Assembly: GCA_903928015.1 (NCBI GenBank)
Contig: CAIYPF010000030.1
Coordinates: 124,001-188,000, forward strand
Direction: 5' to 3'
DNA length: 64,000 nucleotides
Source: an uncultured Gammaproteobacteria bacterium
GTDB lineage: Bacteria > Pseudomonadota > Gammaproteobacteria > Pseudomonadales > UBA5518
How positions within the stretch are numbered: position 1 is the first letter of the stretch; every line of letters begins with the position of its first letter. This document shows, one piece after another, positions 1 through 7,987 of this stretch. The translations under genes were made by a program, and so were the position numbers. The notes under the pieces were generated by a model. It made no database searches and had not been told where the DNA came from. It saw only the letters and a program-made list of their open reading frames with translations.

Positions 1-288
1 GTGCACATGGACCGCTTCATCATCAACTTCGGGGTGATGATGAAAAAAGACCTCTCGCTGCCAGAGGCGGTGAATCAGGACATGGTCGAGAAATACACCG
101 AGATGAACGTCGCCTCGTTCATCCAGGACGTCGAGATCTGGAACAACAAGGTGCGCGTCGGCAACCCCGTGCTCTGTGACGGTGACGGGCCCATCAACAT
201 GGTGCGCAAGTGGTACAGCCAGTTCTACATGGATGCCGCCGACGTGAGCCCCGAACTGGTCAAGCGCAAGACCCACGTCACGCTCTGA
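1..288 (+). CDS. KshA-like Rieske oxygenase, C-terminal fragment
   Basis: This is the last 95 codons of a gene that begins before the window; the GTG at base 1 is simply an in-frame codon. The tail contains the motif WYSQFYMDAADV and the preceding segment DVEIWNNKVRVGNPVLC, which match my recollection of the C-terminal catalytic domain of 3-ketosteroid 9-alpha-hydroxylase oxygenase (KshA). That enzyme hydroxylates C9 of ring B of androstadienedione, which opens the ring, and it takes electrons from a separate reductase. The Rieske [2Fe-2S] domain would lie upstream, outside the view. The next two genes are of the ring-A cleavage type, which supports a steroid role. Another Rieske oxygenase of this subfamily remains possible because only the tail is visible. 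Confidence 0.72.
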   Translation: MHMDRFIINFGVMMKKDLSLPEAVNQDMVEKYTEMNVASFIQDVEIWNNKVRVGNPVLCDGDGPINMVRKWYSQFYMDAADVSPELVKRKTHVTL

Positions 289-307
289 TCGCGCAGGAAC
301 GGGCCCC

Positions 308-1219
308 ATGATGGATATCCGCGCGCTGGGCTACGTGGTCGTGGAAAGCACGGACCTTGGCCGCTGGGAGCACTTCGCCACCCGTGTCGCGGGCTTGGGT
401 GTCTCGCCCTCCGCGAGCGGGGAAAACGCCCTCTTTCTGAAGATGGATGACTATGCGTGGCGGATACGCGTGGTGCAGGGCGCGGAGGACCGCTACCTCT
501 GCGCGGGTTGGGAGCTCGCGGGGCCACAGGCCTTCGCCGATGCCATCCGCGAACTCGATGCCGCGGGCATCATGTGGCGACGGGCAGACGCCGGGCAATG
601 CGCGGCACGTCGCGTGCAGGAAATGCTCGCTTTCACGGCGCCCGGCGGGCTCGCATGCGAACTCTTCCACGGCATGGTGCTCGATTATCTTCCGCCGGTA
701 TCCGCCGCGGGCAGCACGCAGTTCGTGACCGGCTATCACGGCAACATGGGGCTGGGCCATATCGCCGCCGCCACACCGGATCTCGCCGCTTCGCACCGTT
801 TCTTCACCCAGGTGATGGGCTTCGGCCAGACCGACTACCTGCACCTGCACATGTCGCCCGATCCTGCCGATCCGGGTCAGGGCCTTCACTTCCTGCACTG
901 CAACAACCCGCGGCACCACAGCCTCGCGCTCTTCGAGAGCGCCACACCCATGCCGGGAAATCTGGTGCACCTGATGTTCGAGGTGCCCGACATCGACGCC
1001 GTCGGCGCCTTCATGGACCGCGTCCACGCACACGGCGTGCAGATCGCCACCAACCTCGGGCGCCACACCAACGACCGCATGGTCTCTCTCTACGTCGTCA
1101 CTCCCGCGGGCTTCATGCTGGAGTTCGGCTACGACGGCGTGCAGATCGACTGGTCCACCTATCTTCCCACCCGCAGTTCGACGACCAGCCATTGGGGTCA
1201 TCGCTGGGGACAGGGTTGA
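308..1219 (+). CDS. Type I extradiol ring-cleavage dioxygenase (HsaC/TesB-like)
   Basis: A 303-residue vicinal-oxygen-chelate protein with two repeated halves, the usual size for BphC/HsaC/TesB enzymes. These cleave a catechol ring meta to the hydroxyls with Fe(II) and O2; in steroid degradation the substrate is the 3,4-dihydroxy-9,10-seco steroid. Candidate iron ligands are present in the C-terminal half: His151 (GLGHIAA), His203 or His204 (PRHHSLALF) and Glu272 (MLEFGYDG). The start has ATG at 308 with a second in-frame ATG at 311; AGGAAC lies just upstream. It lies 19 bases after the KshA-like gene and 26 before the HsaA-like gene, so one operon is likely. Substrate identity is inferred from neighbours, not from the sequence alone. 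Confidence 0.85.
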   Translation: MMDIRALGYVVVESTDLGRWEHFATRVAGLGVSPSASGENALFLKMDDYAWRIRVVQGAEDRYLCAGWELAGPQAFADAIRELDAAGIMWRRADAGQCAARRVQEMLAFTAPGGLACELFHGMVLDYLPPVSAAGSTQFVTGYHGNMGLGHIAAATPDLAASHRFFTQVMGFGQTDYLHLHMSPDPADPGQGLHFLHCNNPRHHSLALFESATPMPGNLVHLMFEVPDIDAVGAFMDRVHAHGVQIATNLGRHTNDRMVSLYVVTPAGFMLEFGYDGVQIDWSTYLPTRSSTTSHWGHRWGQG

Positions 1220-1245
1220 TCGCCACTTCACCACGGAGCATCCCC

Positions 1246-2466
1246 ATGAACACCGCCGTTGCACGTCCCTGGAACGCGAAGGAACTCGAGCGCAGCGCAC
1301 TGCAGCAGGCACTGCGCGAGGAGGCTCGGGCCATGGTGCCGCGCCTGCGCGAGCGCGCCACCCGTACCGCGTCGTTGCACCACCTGCCCGAAGAAAGCAT
1401 GCAGGAGATGATCGATGCCGGATTCTTCCGGATCCTGCAGCCCGCTCGTCACGGGGGCTACGAACTCGACCCGAAGGATTTCTTCGACGTGCAGATCACG
1501 CTGGCCGAGGGTTGCATGTCCACCGCCTGGGTGCTGGGCGTGGTGGCGATCCACAACTGGCAACTCGGGCTCTTCGACGAGCGCGCACAGCGCGATGTCT
1601 GGGGCACCAACGAGGACACGCTCATCTCTTCCTCGTACATGCCCGTGGGCAAGGTGACACGGGTGGAGGGTGGATACAGGCTGAGCGGCCACTGGAGTTT
1701 CTCGAGCGGATCCGAGCACTGCGACTGGGCTTTCCTCGGCGCGATGATCCCGCCCGGAGAAGCCGGCGGGGCCGCGGATTACCGCACATTCCTCGTCCCG
1801 CGCGGGGAATACCTCATCGAATCCAATTGGGACGTGAGCGGGCTTGAAGGTACCGGCAGCAACGACATCATCGTTGAGGACGCCTTCGTGCCGGAGTACC
1901 GCACGCACCGCGCGATGGACGGCTTCAACTGCGCCTCCCCCGGCAACGCGGTGAACACCAACCCGCTCTTCCGGCTTCCCTTCGGCCAGATCTTCGTGCG
2001 GGCGGTGTGCTCCTCATCGATCGGCGCCTTGCAGGGTGCGCTCGACAGTTTCATCAGCATCAATCGCGACCGCGTGGGCCTGAACGATGCCAAACGCGCG
2101 GCGCTGGACCCCGGCGCGCAGGAGGCGGCGGCAGAGGCGAGCCGCGTGATAGACGAGTGCAAGACGATCATGTACCGCAACTTCGGGCTGATGCAGACCG
2201 CTGCCGCGGCCGGCGAGGTGCCGGCCATCGAGGAGCGCGTGAAGATGCGCTACGACGCGGCGCTGGTGGCGCCCAAGTGCGCCGAGGCCGTCAACAAGCT
2301 GCTGATCCACTCCGGTGCACAGTCGATTTACCGCAACCATCCCATCAACCGTGCCTGGCTCGACATCAACGCCGGCCGGACCCACGTTGCCAACAACGCG
2401 GGCAAATTCGGACGCAATTGGGGTTCCTGCCTGTTCGGCTTCGAGGGCGAGGACACCTTTCTCTGA
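1246..2466 (+). CDS. HsaA-like FADH2/FMNH2-dependent monooxygenase (acyl-CoA dehydrogenase fold)
   Basis: A 406-residue protein of the group D flavin monooxygenases, which share the acyl-CoA dehydrogenase fold (HsaA, HpaB/C2-type). In steroid catabolism HsaA hydroxylates the phenolic ring of 3-HSA to give the catechol that the extradiol enzyme cleaves, using reduced flavin from a separate reductase (HsaB). Visible family features are the ITLAEGCMSTAWVLGV helix, the GSEHCDWAFLGAM segment and a C-terminal region with the pattern GAQSIYRNHPINRAWLDINA. I chose ATG 1246 because GGAG sits 8 bases upstream; the frame is open further 5' but there it overlaps the previous gene. No HsaB or HsaD is visible, so they would lie elsewhere. 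Confidence 0.82.
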   Translation: MNTAVARPWNAKELERSALQQALREEARAMVPRLRERATRTASLHHLPEESMQEMIDAGFFRILQPARHGGYELDPKDFFDVQITLAEGCMSTAWVLGVVAIHNWQLGLFDERAQRDVWGTNEDTLISSSYMPVGKVTRVEGGYRLSGHWSFSSGSEHCDWAFLGAMIPPGEAGGAADYRTFLVPRGEYLIESNWDVSGLEGTGSNDIIVEDAFVPEYRTHRAMDGFNCASPGNAVNTNPLFRLPFGQIFVRAVCSSSIGALQGALDSFISINRDRVGLNDAKRAALDPGAQEAAAEASRVIDECKTIMYRNFGLMQTAAAAGEVPAIEERVKMRYDAALVAPKCAEAVNKLLIHSGAQSIYRNHPINRAWLDINAGRTHVANNAGKFGRNWGSCLFGFEGEDTFL

Positions 2467-2509
2467 GACCGATGTAGCATGGGGCATTACCCTCTGACGG
2501 GCCTGCCCC

Positions 2510-2887
2510 ATGAGCCTTTTCTCCGATGACATCCGCTATATCAGCCTGGGCACCTGGCGCAGGAACGGCGTGATGGTGCCCACCCCGGTGTGGTTCGCCT
2601 CCTGCGCCGGGGTTCTCTACGCCTTTTCGGCCGGAAACGCCGGCAAGGTCAAACGTCTGCGCAACTCCTCGCGCGCCTGCGTGGCAGCCTGCGACTGGCG
2701 TGGATCGCTGCGCGGCGAGTGGGTGCCGGCCAAGGCCTTCCTGGTGAGCGACGCGGCCGAGTGCAGCGCCGCATACAGCGCGCTGCACCAAAAGTACGGC
2801 TGGCAGATGCGGATTCTTGATGTGGGCTCGCGGCTGGGCGGGAAGATCGGTCAACGCGCTGTGATACGCATCGAAGCCGGCGCATAG
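2510..2887 (+). CDS. PPOX-class flavin/F420-type small oxidoreductase
   Basis: A 125-residue split-barrel protein resembling the pyridoxamine-5-phosphate-oxidase superfamily branch that includes Rv2061-type F420-dependent proteins. Supporting segments are the N-terminal strand pattern RRNGVMVPTPVWFA, the GKVKRLRNSSRACVAACD segment (flavin phosphate-binding area in this family) and the short C-terminal IGQRAVIRIEA strand. The cofactor could be FMN or F420; the sequence does not settle this. It follows the HsaA-like gene by 43 bases on the same strand and may be transcribed with it, but a role in steroid degradation is only a guess. It ends 30 bases before the convergent cysH gene. Confidence 0.6.
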   Translation: MSLFSDDIRYISLGTWRRNGVMVPTPVWFASCAGVLYAFSAGNAGKVKRLRNSSRACVAACDWRGSLRGEWVPAKAFLVSDAAECSAAYSALHQKYGWQMRILDVGSRLGGKIGQRAVIRIEAGA

Positions 2888-2917
2888 CGCAGAAGCAGGA
2901 CGGCGTCGACGCGGGGG

Positions 2918-3580
2918 CTACAAGCCCGTGTGCATGCCGCACTCGCGGTTGTCATCGACCTTGGTCGGATCGAAGTAGTGCCGGCAACTCGGCAGTCCGC
3001 GGCGCTCGACGTAGTCCTTCAGGTCCTGCTCGCTCCAGCGGAAGATCGGCGCAACCCGAAGCATGCCGCGACGGTCGTCCCAGGTGACGGTATCGAGGCT
3101 CTGGCGAAAGCTGGTCTCGGTCTTGCGGATGCCGGTGAACCAGAGCTGCGGGCGCAATTCCGCCAGCGCCCGCTCGAAAGGCTCGATCTTGATGTTGCGC
3201 GTGAACTGCTCGTGGAGCTCGGGCTCGTCCAGCTGCGGGATGCCACCGTAGAGCGCGTTCCAGCGCTCGGCGCTCATGCGCGGCGTGTAGACATGCATGT
3301 TGAGCGGCAGGCGCTGCATGAGCTTCTCCGCGACCTCGTAGGTGTCGCGGAGGTTGTAGCCGGTGTCTATCCACAGAACCGGAACGGCGGGATCGACGCT
3401 GCTCACGATATCGAGCATCACGGCGGCCTGCGGACCGAAGGAGGTGCTCAGGAAAGGCCTGAGCCCCGTGCCGAGCGCCCAGCGCACCACATCCTCCGGA
3501 GAGCGCTCGGCAAGCTCCCGGTTGATGGCGGCCAGTTCGGCCGCGGCGAAGCGCTGTGTGCTGATAGCAGCCATCCCCAT
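2918..3580 (-). CDS. cysH: Phosphoadenylyl-sulfate (PAPS) reductase
   Basis: A 220-residue cytoplasmic enzyme that reduces PAPS to sulfite with thioredoxin or glutaredoxin, a step of assimilatory sulfate reduction. The nucleotide-binding segment STSFGPQAAVMLDIV and the active-site tail NRECGMHTGL near the C-terminus are diagnostic; this Cys attacks the sulfonyl group. The paired Cys-Cys motifs of iron-sulfur APS reductases are absent, so PAPS is the expected substrate. The length is slightly short of the usual 235-245. Two starts are close together (MGMAAIS); the second, at 3574, is also possible. It stands alone: no cysI, cysJ or sulfate transporter is nearby. A plausible -10 element lies at 3612-3617. 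Confidence 0.92.
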   Translation of the reverse strand: MGMAAISTQRFAAAELAAINRELAERSPEDVVRWALGTGLRPFLSTSFGPQAAVMLDIVSSVDPAVPVLWIDTGYNLRDTYEVAEKLMQRLPLNMHVYTPRMSAERWNALYGGIPQLDEPELHEQFTRNIKIEPFERALAELRPQLWFTGIRKTETSFRQSLDTVTWDDRRGMLRVAPIFRWSEQDLKDYVERRGLPSCRHYFDPTKVDDNRECGMHTGL

Positions 3581-3611
3581 GGTGCGGAGGTATCCGGGTC
3601 AAGACACGCCC

Positions 3612-3617
3612 AGTATA
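3612..3617 (-). promoter_or_regulatory. Possible -10 element of cysH
   Basis: On the minus strand the hexamer TATACT directly follows a run of T residues and lies 32 bases ahead of the cysH start codon. This would give a leader of about 25 bases. No convincing TTGACA-like hexamer is visible at 16-18 bases upstream, so the call rests on the -10 alone. Confidence 0.35.
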
Positions 3618-3753
3618 AAAAAAGCGCCCGGCAGCTTTGATAACGTTGCGCCATATCCTTATGCGCCAGCAGCGTAGCGGCCATGCCCGGCAATTGTGCC
3701 GCTTTGATGGGGCTGCGCGGTAGCGGCGGCTACCATCGACCCCTTCCTGCATC

Positions 3754-4965
3754 ATGGATCCCGCCATGCGCCGCTCGCGGCCCCGACTCGCCGACTTCGT
3801 GCCTTATGCGGGTGTGTTCGCGCACGGTATGGGGCAGACCATCGTGATGACCACCCTGCCCTCACTGGGGCGGGAAATTCATCTCGGCGAGTTCGCCATC
3901 GGCGCGATCATCTCTGCATCTTCCCTCGTGTTCTTCATCAGCAGTCGGATCTGGGGGCGCGTGAGTGACCGCTGGGGACGCAAGCCTGTGATCCTGGTCG
4001 GCCTCTGGGGCTACGCCGCGGGCACGATGGTCTTCGCGGGGCTCTTCTCCGCGGGCATGCAGGGTCTGCTCGCAGGAAGCCTGCTCTACGGCCTGATCAT
4101 CGGCACGCGAATGGGGCAATCGATACTCATGTCAGCCACCGCGCCCGGAACGGCGGCCCTGATCGCAGACACCACAACCCCCGTCACACGCGCCGCCGGC
4201 ATGGGGCGGCTGAGCGCTGCCAGCAACATCGGCTCGATCATGGGTCCTGCCATTGCGGGCACGCTCGCTGCCGTAAGCCTGCTCGCACCCCTCATTTTCG
4301 CCGCTGTCGCGAGCGCTGCCTGCGCGCTGTTGATCCACCGTTTTCTCGAGCACCGCGGCCAGGTGCATCCGCACAGCCGGGGCGAGGGCGCGATGCGTCT
4401 CCTCGACCGCCGGTACCTGCCGTATCTCGCGCTCGGCATGGCGGTGTTCACGGGTTTCTCGGTGGTGCAGCAGACCATCTCGTTCCGCATCCAGGACATG
4501 CTGCTGCTCGACACCCGCAGCACCGCACGGACGGTGGGTTACATCATGATCATCTCGGCGGTAGCCTCGCTGTTCGCGCAGACCGTGCTCGTCCAGCGCC
4601 TGAAGATCCAGCCCATGGTGCTGCTGCGAAGCGGGATGCCGCTGCTGTTGACCTCCTTCGTGTTGCTGATCTTTGCCAACTCGCTGCCGCTGTTCGCGCT
4701 GTCGATGGGGTTCATGGGCCTCGGGATGGGGCTCTGCGGGCCAGGCTTCACCGCGGCGGTCTCGCTCGCGGTGAGCGCTCGGGAACAGGGCGCGGCAGCC
4801 GGCATCGCCACGGCGGTGCCGGCGCTCGGGTTCATACTCGGACCGCTCGCGGGCACGTCGCTTTACCAACTGAACCCGCACTATCCCTATGTGCTTACGG
4901 TGCTGATCATGGTGCCGGCGTGCGTGATGGCCTTCCGGATCCGTCAGCACATGCACGTGGAGTGA
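3754..4965 (+). CDS. Major facilitator superfamily transporter
   Basis: A 403-residue membrane protein with about 12 hydrophobic segments. The loop between segments 2 and 3 carries the MFS signature GRVSDRWGRKPVI, and a related half-signature pattern GLGMGLCGPGFTAAVSL appears in the second half. It resembles drug:H+ antiporters of the 12-TM type (Bcr/TetA-like) more than sugar carriers, but the substrate cannot be told. It is divergent from cysH across about 170 bases and ends before a strong hairpin at 4972-4995. A second in-frame ATG at 3766 (MRRSRPR) is an equally good start; neither has a clear ribosome-binding site. Confidence 0.85.
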   Translation: MDPAMRRSRPRLADFVPYAGVFAHGMGQTIVMTTLPSLGREIHLGEFAIGAIISASSLVFFISSRIWGRVSDRWGRKPVILVGLWGYAAGTMVFAGLFSAGMQGLLAGSLLYGLIIGTRMGQSILMSATAPGTAALIADTTTPVTRAAGMGRLSAASNIGSIMGPAIAGTLAAVSLLAPLIFAAVASAACALLIHRFLEHRGQVHPHSRGEGAMRLLDRRYLPYLALGMAVFTGFSVVQQTISFRIQDMLLLDTRSTARTVGYIMIISAVASLFAQTVLVQRLKIQPMVLLRSGMPLLLTSFVLLIFANSLPLFALSMGFMGLGMGLCGPGFTAAVSLAVSAREQGAAAGIATAVPALGFILGPLAGTSLYQLNPHYPYVLTVLIMVPACVMAFRIRQHMHVE

Positions 4966-4971
4966 GGAAAA

Positions 4972-4995
4972 CCCCGCGGCACTGATGCCGCGGGG
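4972..4995. terminator. Bidirectional intrinsic terminator between MFS and phoH-like genes
   Basis: A perfect 10-bp stem (CCCCGCGGCA / TGCCGCGGGG) closes a CTGA loop. Read on the minus strand it is followed at once by TTTT, so it is a textbook Rho-independent terminator for the phoH-like gene, whose stop codon is 8 bases upstream of it. In the plus direction it follows the MFS stop codon but has no U-tract. Confidence 0.85.
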
Positions 4996-5003
4996 CGTAG
5001 GCC

Positions 5004-5819
5004 TCAGGGGAGATCGTCGTCGACGGGCTCGTAACGGTCGATGATGTCGCGCACCAGGCCGCTGCGGACGATGTCATCGCGTTCGAAGGCATGCACCACC
5101 ACGCCGGGCAAGCCCCGGAGCCGGTGGATCGCGTCCTCCAGACCATTGGGGCCCCGGATATCGCTCTGGCGCACGTCTCCGTTCACCACCACCTTCGCTC
5201 CCTCGCCGATCCGTGTCAGGAAGAGCTTCATCTGCGCAGGCGTGGTGTTCTGCGCCTCGTCGAGCACCACGAAACTGCGGTCGTCGAAGGTCTTGCCGCG
5301 CATGTAGGCAAGGGGCGACGCCTGGATGCGCCCGTGACGCAGGCAGTACTCGACGGTACCTGCGCCGAGGCGCGCGTTCAGGATGTCGCGGAAGGCATCG
5401 ATGTAGGGCGAGAACTTCTCGTCCAGATCACCGGGAAGGAAACCCAGTTGTTCGCCAGCCTCGACCGCAGGGCGGGTGAGGATGATGCGATCGATCTGGC
5501 CCGCCTCCAGTGCCTGCGCCGCCAATGCACCCGCGCAATAGCTCTTGCCGGTACCGGCAGGGCCGATGCCGAACGTGAGGTTGTTGCGCCGGATGGCGTC
5601 GATGTAGGTTTTCTGGGCGGGGGTGCGGGCTTCGAGCGGTGCGGGTGTCCGCGGAGCCGCGTAAGCGGTATGCAGATGGGTGCGTGCATTCAGGTCGACG
5701 ACGTTGGCGCTGTCTTGCTCCTGTCGCCTGGCGGTGCGGGCCTTGCGGTCCCTGAAGCCTGGTTCCTCGTAGCTCTGCCTCTGGAAAGTCTTGCGTCGTG
5801 CCTGGGATCTTTTCGCCAT
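5004..5819 (-). CDS. PhoH-like ATPase
   Basis: A 271-residue P-loop ATPase of the PhoH family, related to superfamily I helicases and linked to RNA metabolism or phosphate stress; the exact role in bacteria is unsettled. Walker A is GPAGTGKS (residues 86-93, Lys92) and Walker B is VVLDEAQN (184-191). The first 60 residues are basic and low-complexity, as expected for a nucleic-acid-binding tail. I chose ATG 5819 because GAGGT lies about 10 bases upstream; the frame is open for 31 more codons without a better start. It lacks the C-terminal extension of PhoH2 and any PIN domain, so it is the short PhoH-like type. A terminator with a U-tract follows at 4972-4995. Confidence 0.88.
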   Translation of the reverse strand: MAKRSQARRKTFQRQSYEEPGFRDRKARTARRQEQDSANVVDLNARTHLHTAYAAPRTPAPLEARTPAQKTYIDAIRRNNLTFGIGPAGTGKSYCAGALAAQALEAGQIDRIILTRPAVEAGEQLGFLPGDLDEKFSPYIDAFRDILNARLGAGTVEYCLRHGRIQASPLAYMRGKTFDDRSFVVLDEAQNTTPAQMKLFLTRIGEGAKVVVNGDVRQSDIRGPNGLEDAIHRLRGLPGVVVHAFERDDIVRSGLVRDIIDRYEPVDDDLP

Positions 5820-6059
5820 GTGCGCTATTACCTCGTGGGTAGCTGAAGATCGAATCGCGGCGCTCGGTATGTGGACTTCTGTGGGTGCATCTCCTGTGCT
5901 GGGACGTTGCACGAATGATTATCAGTGCAGACCCGGATTGCAAGGCAGGCCGGAAGATTTTTTCAAGGTCTTCACAGAACCGGGAACGAATGCAGTTGAG
6001 GGGCAGGAGCGGAGACGGGAGAATCCCCCATCCATCACCTGCACAGCCACGGCAACACC
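5820..6059. other. Longest intergenic region; divergent promoter area
   Basis: These 240 bases separate the phoH-like gene (-) from an amidohydrolase gene (+), so both promoters must lie here. The middle part (about 5915-5975) is noticeably less GC-rich, with a short A/T tract near 5955-5965. I could not find a convincing -35/-10 pair, repeat or RNA fold. Confidence 0.4.
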
Positions 6060-7952
6060 ATGAACGCCAGCCCGCAGCAGACACCCTGGGACACCCTCAT
6101 CACCGGAGCGCTGGTCTTCGACGGCAGCGGCGCCGCGCCCGAGCGCGTGGACGTTGCGATAGCCGGCGGACGGATCGTGGCGCGGGGCGAGGCTTTGCCG
6201 CGCGCGAATGCACGCGTCGTGCTGGAGCGTGATGGCCACTGGCTCATGCCGGGCCTGATCGACATCCACACCCACCTCGACCTCGAGGTGGAACTGGCAC
6301 CGGGCCTCTCGGAGGTGGTCCGTCACGGCACCACCACGGTGGTGGTGGGGAACTGCTCGCTGGGCGCGGCCTTCGGTGCACAGCGCGGTCCGGGGCAGGA
6401 CCCGATCGTCGATTGCTTCGCGCGGGTCGAGAACATCCCCAAACACGTGCTCTCACGCTGCGCGGACCAGATGACCTGGAACAACACCGCCGATTACCTG
6501 AGGCATCTCGGCACGATCACACTCGGGCCGAACATGGTTCCCCTGGTGCCGCACTCGATGCTGCGCGTGCAGGTGATGGGCCTTGAAGACTCCATCCGCC
6601 GCGAGCCCACCGCGGCGGAACTCGAGCGCATGGGCGGGCTGCTGAAAGACGCGATGGAGCAGGGCTATGTGGGCTTCTCCACCGACGGCCTTCCCTTCCA
6701 CTACCTTGCCAATGATCCGCACCGGGACCGGCGCATACCGACCCAGTCGGCGAGCTTCGGGGAGCTGCGCGCGCTCACCGGAATCCTGCGCGCCGCCGAC
6801 CGGGTATGGCAGCTCACGCCCATGCCCGATCGCCCGCTGGAGACGCTGCGCCAGTACCTGCTCTCCAGTGCCCGCCTCCATGGCAAGAGCTTGCGCGTCA
6901 CGGCGCTCGCCGCCGTGGAATTCGCCGCCAATCGTCGCGGCAGCCGCGCGTTGCTCGGCATGGCAGCCCTGGTGAACTCCCGTTTCTTCGGTGGAAACAT
7001 GCACCTGCAGGCGCTCTCCTCACCCTTTACGGTGTGGGCCGACGGTGTGACCAACCCGATCATGGAAGAGATGCCCTCGACGCGCGCCCTGATGGCACTC
7101 GATCTCGAGGACCGCGCGGGGCGCGAGCGCCTGATGGCAGACCCCGCGTGGATGGCGCAGTTCCGCGCCGACTGGTACCGCGGCAAGCGGGGCCTGGACG
7201 CGGCACGGCTGCGCGCATTCATCGGCATGCCACTCGACAACTTCTCGCGCGAACTTGGCGACATCGTGGTGGAGCGCTGTCCGGTTGCAGCGTGGCAGGG
7301 AGAGAGCCTCGCTACCGCTTACGCACGGCTGCAGGCCTTCCAGGGGGGCGACAGGAGCATCGCCCGTGACGCGGAGGAGCAGCGGTTTCTCGCCGCCTGT
7401 CCCGATCCCGTCGGTGACGAGGCGGGGTTTTTCATCCACCTCCTGCAGAGCTGGGACAAGTCGCTGCGCTGGCACACAGTGGTCGCGAATCGCGACCCGG
7501 AACGGGTACGCGAACTCCTCTTCCACCCCCATACGCTGCCGGGCTTCAACGACAGCGGCGCGCACCTCTCGAACCTCGCTTTCTACGACGGCAACCTGCT
7601 CACGCTGAAGATCGCCGCCGAGGCCGGGCCGGAGCGCGTCTCCGAGGCCGTGCGCCGCCTGACGCGGGCGCCGGCAGAGTTCTTCGGCATCGACGCAGGC
7701 AGGCTGGAAACCGGCTCGCGCGCCGATATCACGGTGCTCGATCCCGTCGCGCTCGCGGGCTACGACAGCGACGCGGGGCGGCAACTCATCTGGCGCGAAG
7801 AGCTTCAGGCAGAGCAGTTGGTGAACCGTTCTGACGGGGTGGTGACGGATGTCTTCATCGGGGGCAAGCCCGCCTGGCGCGACGGAGCACCCACCCCGGG
7901 ACTCGGGCAGGAAAAAATGGGCATGGCGCTCGGATTCAGCGGGCGCCACTGA
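6060..7952 (+). CDS. N-acyl-D-amino-acid deacylase family amidohydrolase
   Basis: A 630-residue cytoplasmic metal-dependent hydrolase of the amidohydrolase superfamily. The N-terminal beta-sandwich (residues 13-60) leads into the metal site GLIDIHTHLD (His70, His72), and the C-terminal segment NDSGAHLSNLAFYDG carries the Asp expected to act as the catalytic base. A second sandwich half follows (RADITVLDPVAL). The family removes acyl groups from D-amino acids, but many long members of this branch have unknown substrates, and this one exceeds the roughly 480 residues of classic D-aminoacylases. There is no signal peptide. The gene stands alone between a divergent phoH-like gene and the convergent RTX gene. 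Confidence 0.82.
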   Translation: MNASPQQTPWDTLITGALVFDGSGAAPERVDVAIAGGRIVARGEALPRANARVVLERDGHWLMPGLIDIHTHLDLEVELAPGLSEVVRHGTTTVVVGNCSLGAAFGAQRGPGQDPIVDCFARVENIPKHVLSRCADQMTWNNTADYLRHLGTITLGPNMVPLVPHSMLRVQVMGLEDSIRREPTAAELERMGGLLKDAMEQGYVGFSTDGLPFHYLANDPHRDRRIPTQSASFGELRALTGILRAADRVWQLTPMPDRPLETLRQYLLSSARLHGKSLRVTALAAVEFAANRRGSRALLGMAALVNSRFFGGNMHLQALSSPFTVWADGVTNPIMEEMPSTRALMALDLEDRAGRERLMADPAWMAQFRADWYRGKRGLDAARLRAFIGMPLDNFSRELGDIVVERCPVAAWQGESLATAYARLQAFQGGDRSIARDAEEQRFLAACPDPVGDEAGFFIHLLQSWDKSLRWHTVVANRDPERVRELLFHPHTLPGFNDSGAHLSNLAFYDGNLLTLKIAAEAGPERVSEAVRRLTRAPAEFFGIDAGRLETGSRADITVLDPVALAGYDSDAGRQLIWREELQAEQLVNRSDGVVTDVFIGGKPAWRDGAPTPGLGQEKMGMALGFSGRH

Positions 7953-7954
7953 CT

Positions 7955-7978
7955 CCCCGGCGCCGCGCGGCGCCGGGG
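7955..7978. terminator. Perfect 24-bp palindromic hairpin between convergent genes
   Basis: The whole 24-base stretch is its own reverse complement: a 10-bp stem CCCCGGCGCC / GGCGCCGGGG around GCGC. It begins two bases after the amidohydrolase stop and ends nine bases before the stop codon of the convergent RTX gene. Neither side has a U-tract, so it may pause or block polymerase rather than act as a classical intrinsic terminator. Confidence 0.7.
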
Positions 7979-7987
7979 GCTCCAGAC

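Noticed and set aside
2918-3580. cysH product as an iron-sulfur APS reductase
   Set aside because: The paired cysteines that bind the [4Fe-4S] cluster are absent; only the single active-site Cys in the ECGMH motif and one other Cys near it remain in the C-terminal region.
3612-3650. A T-run after a short stem ahead of cysH as an attenuator or SAM riboswitch
   Set aside because: The stem is only five pairs, no riboswitch core is visible, and the T-run merges with a better TATACT promoter element, so it is probably upstream of the transcript.
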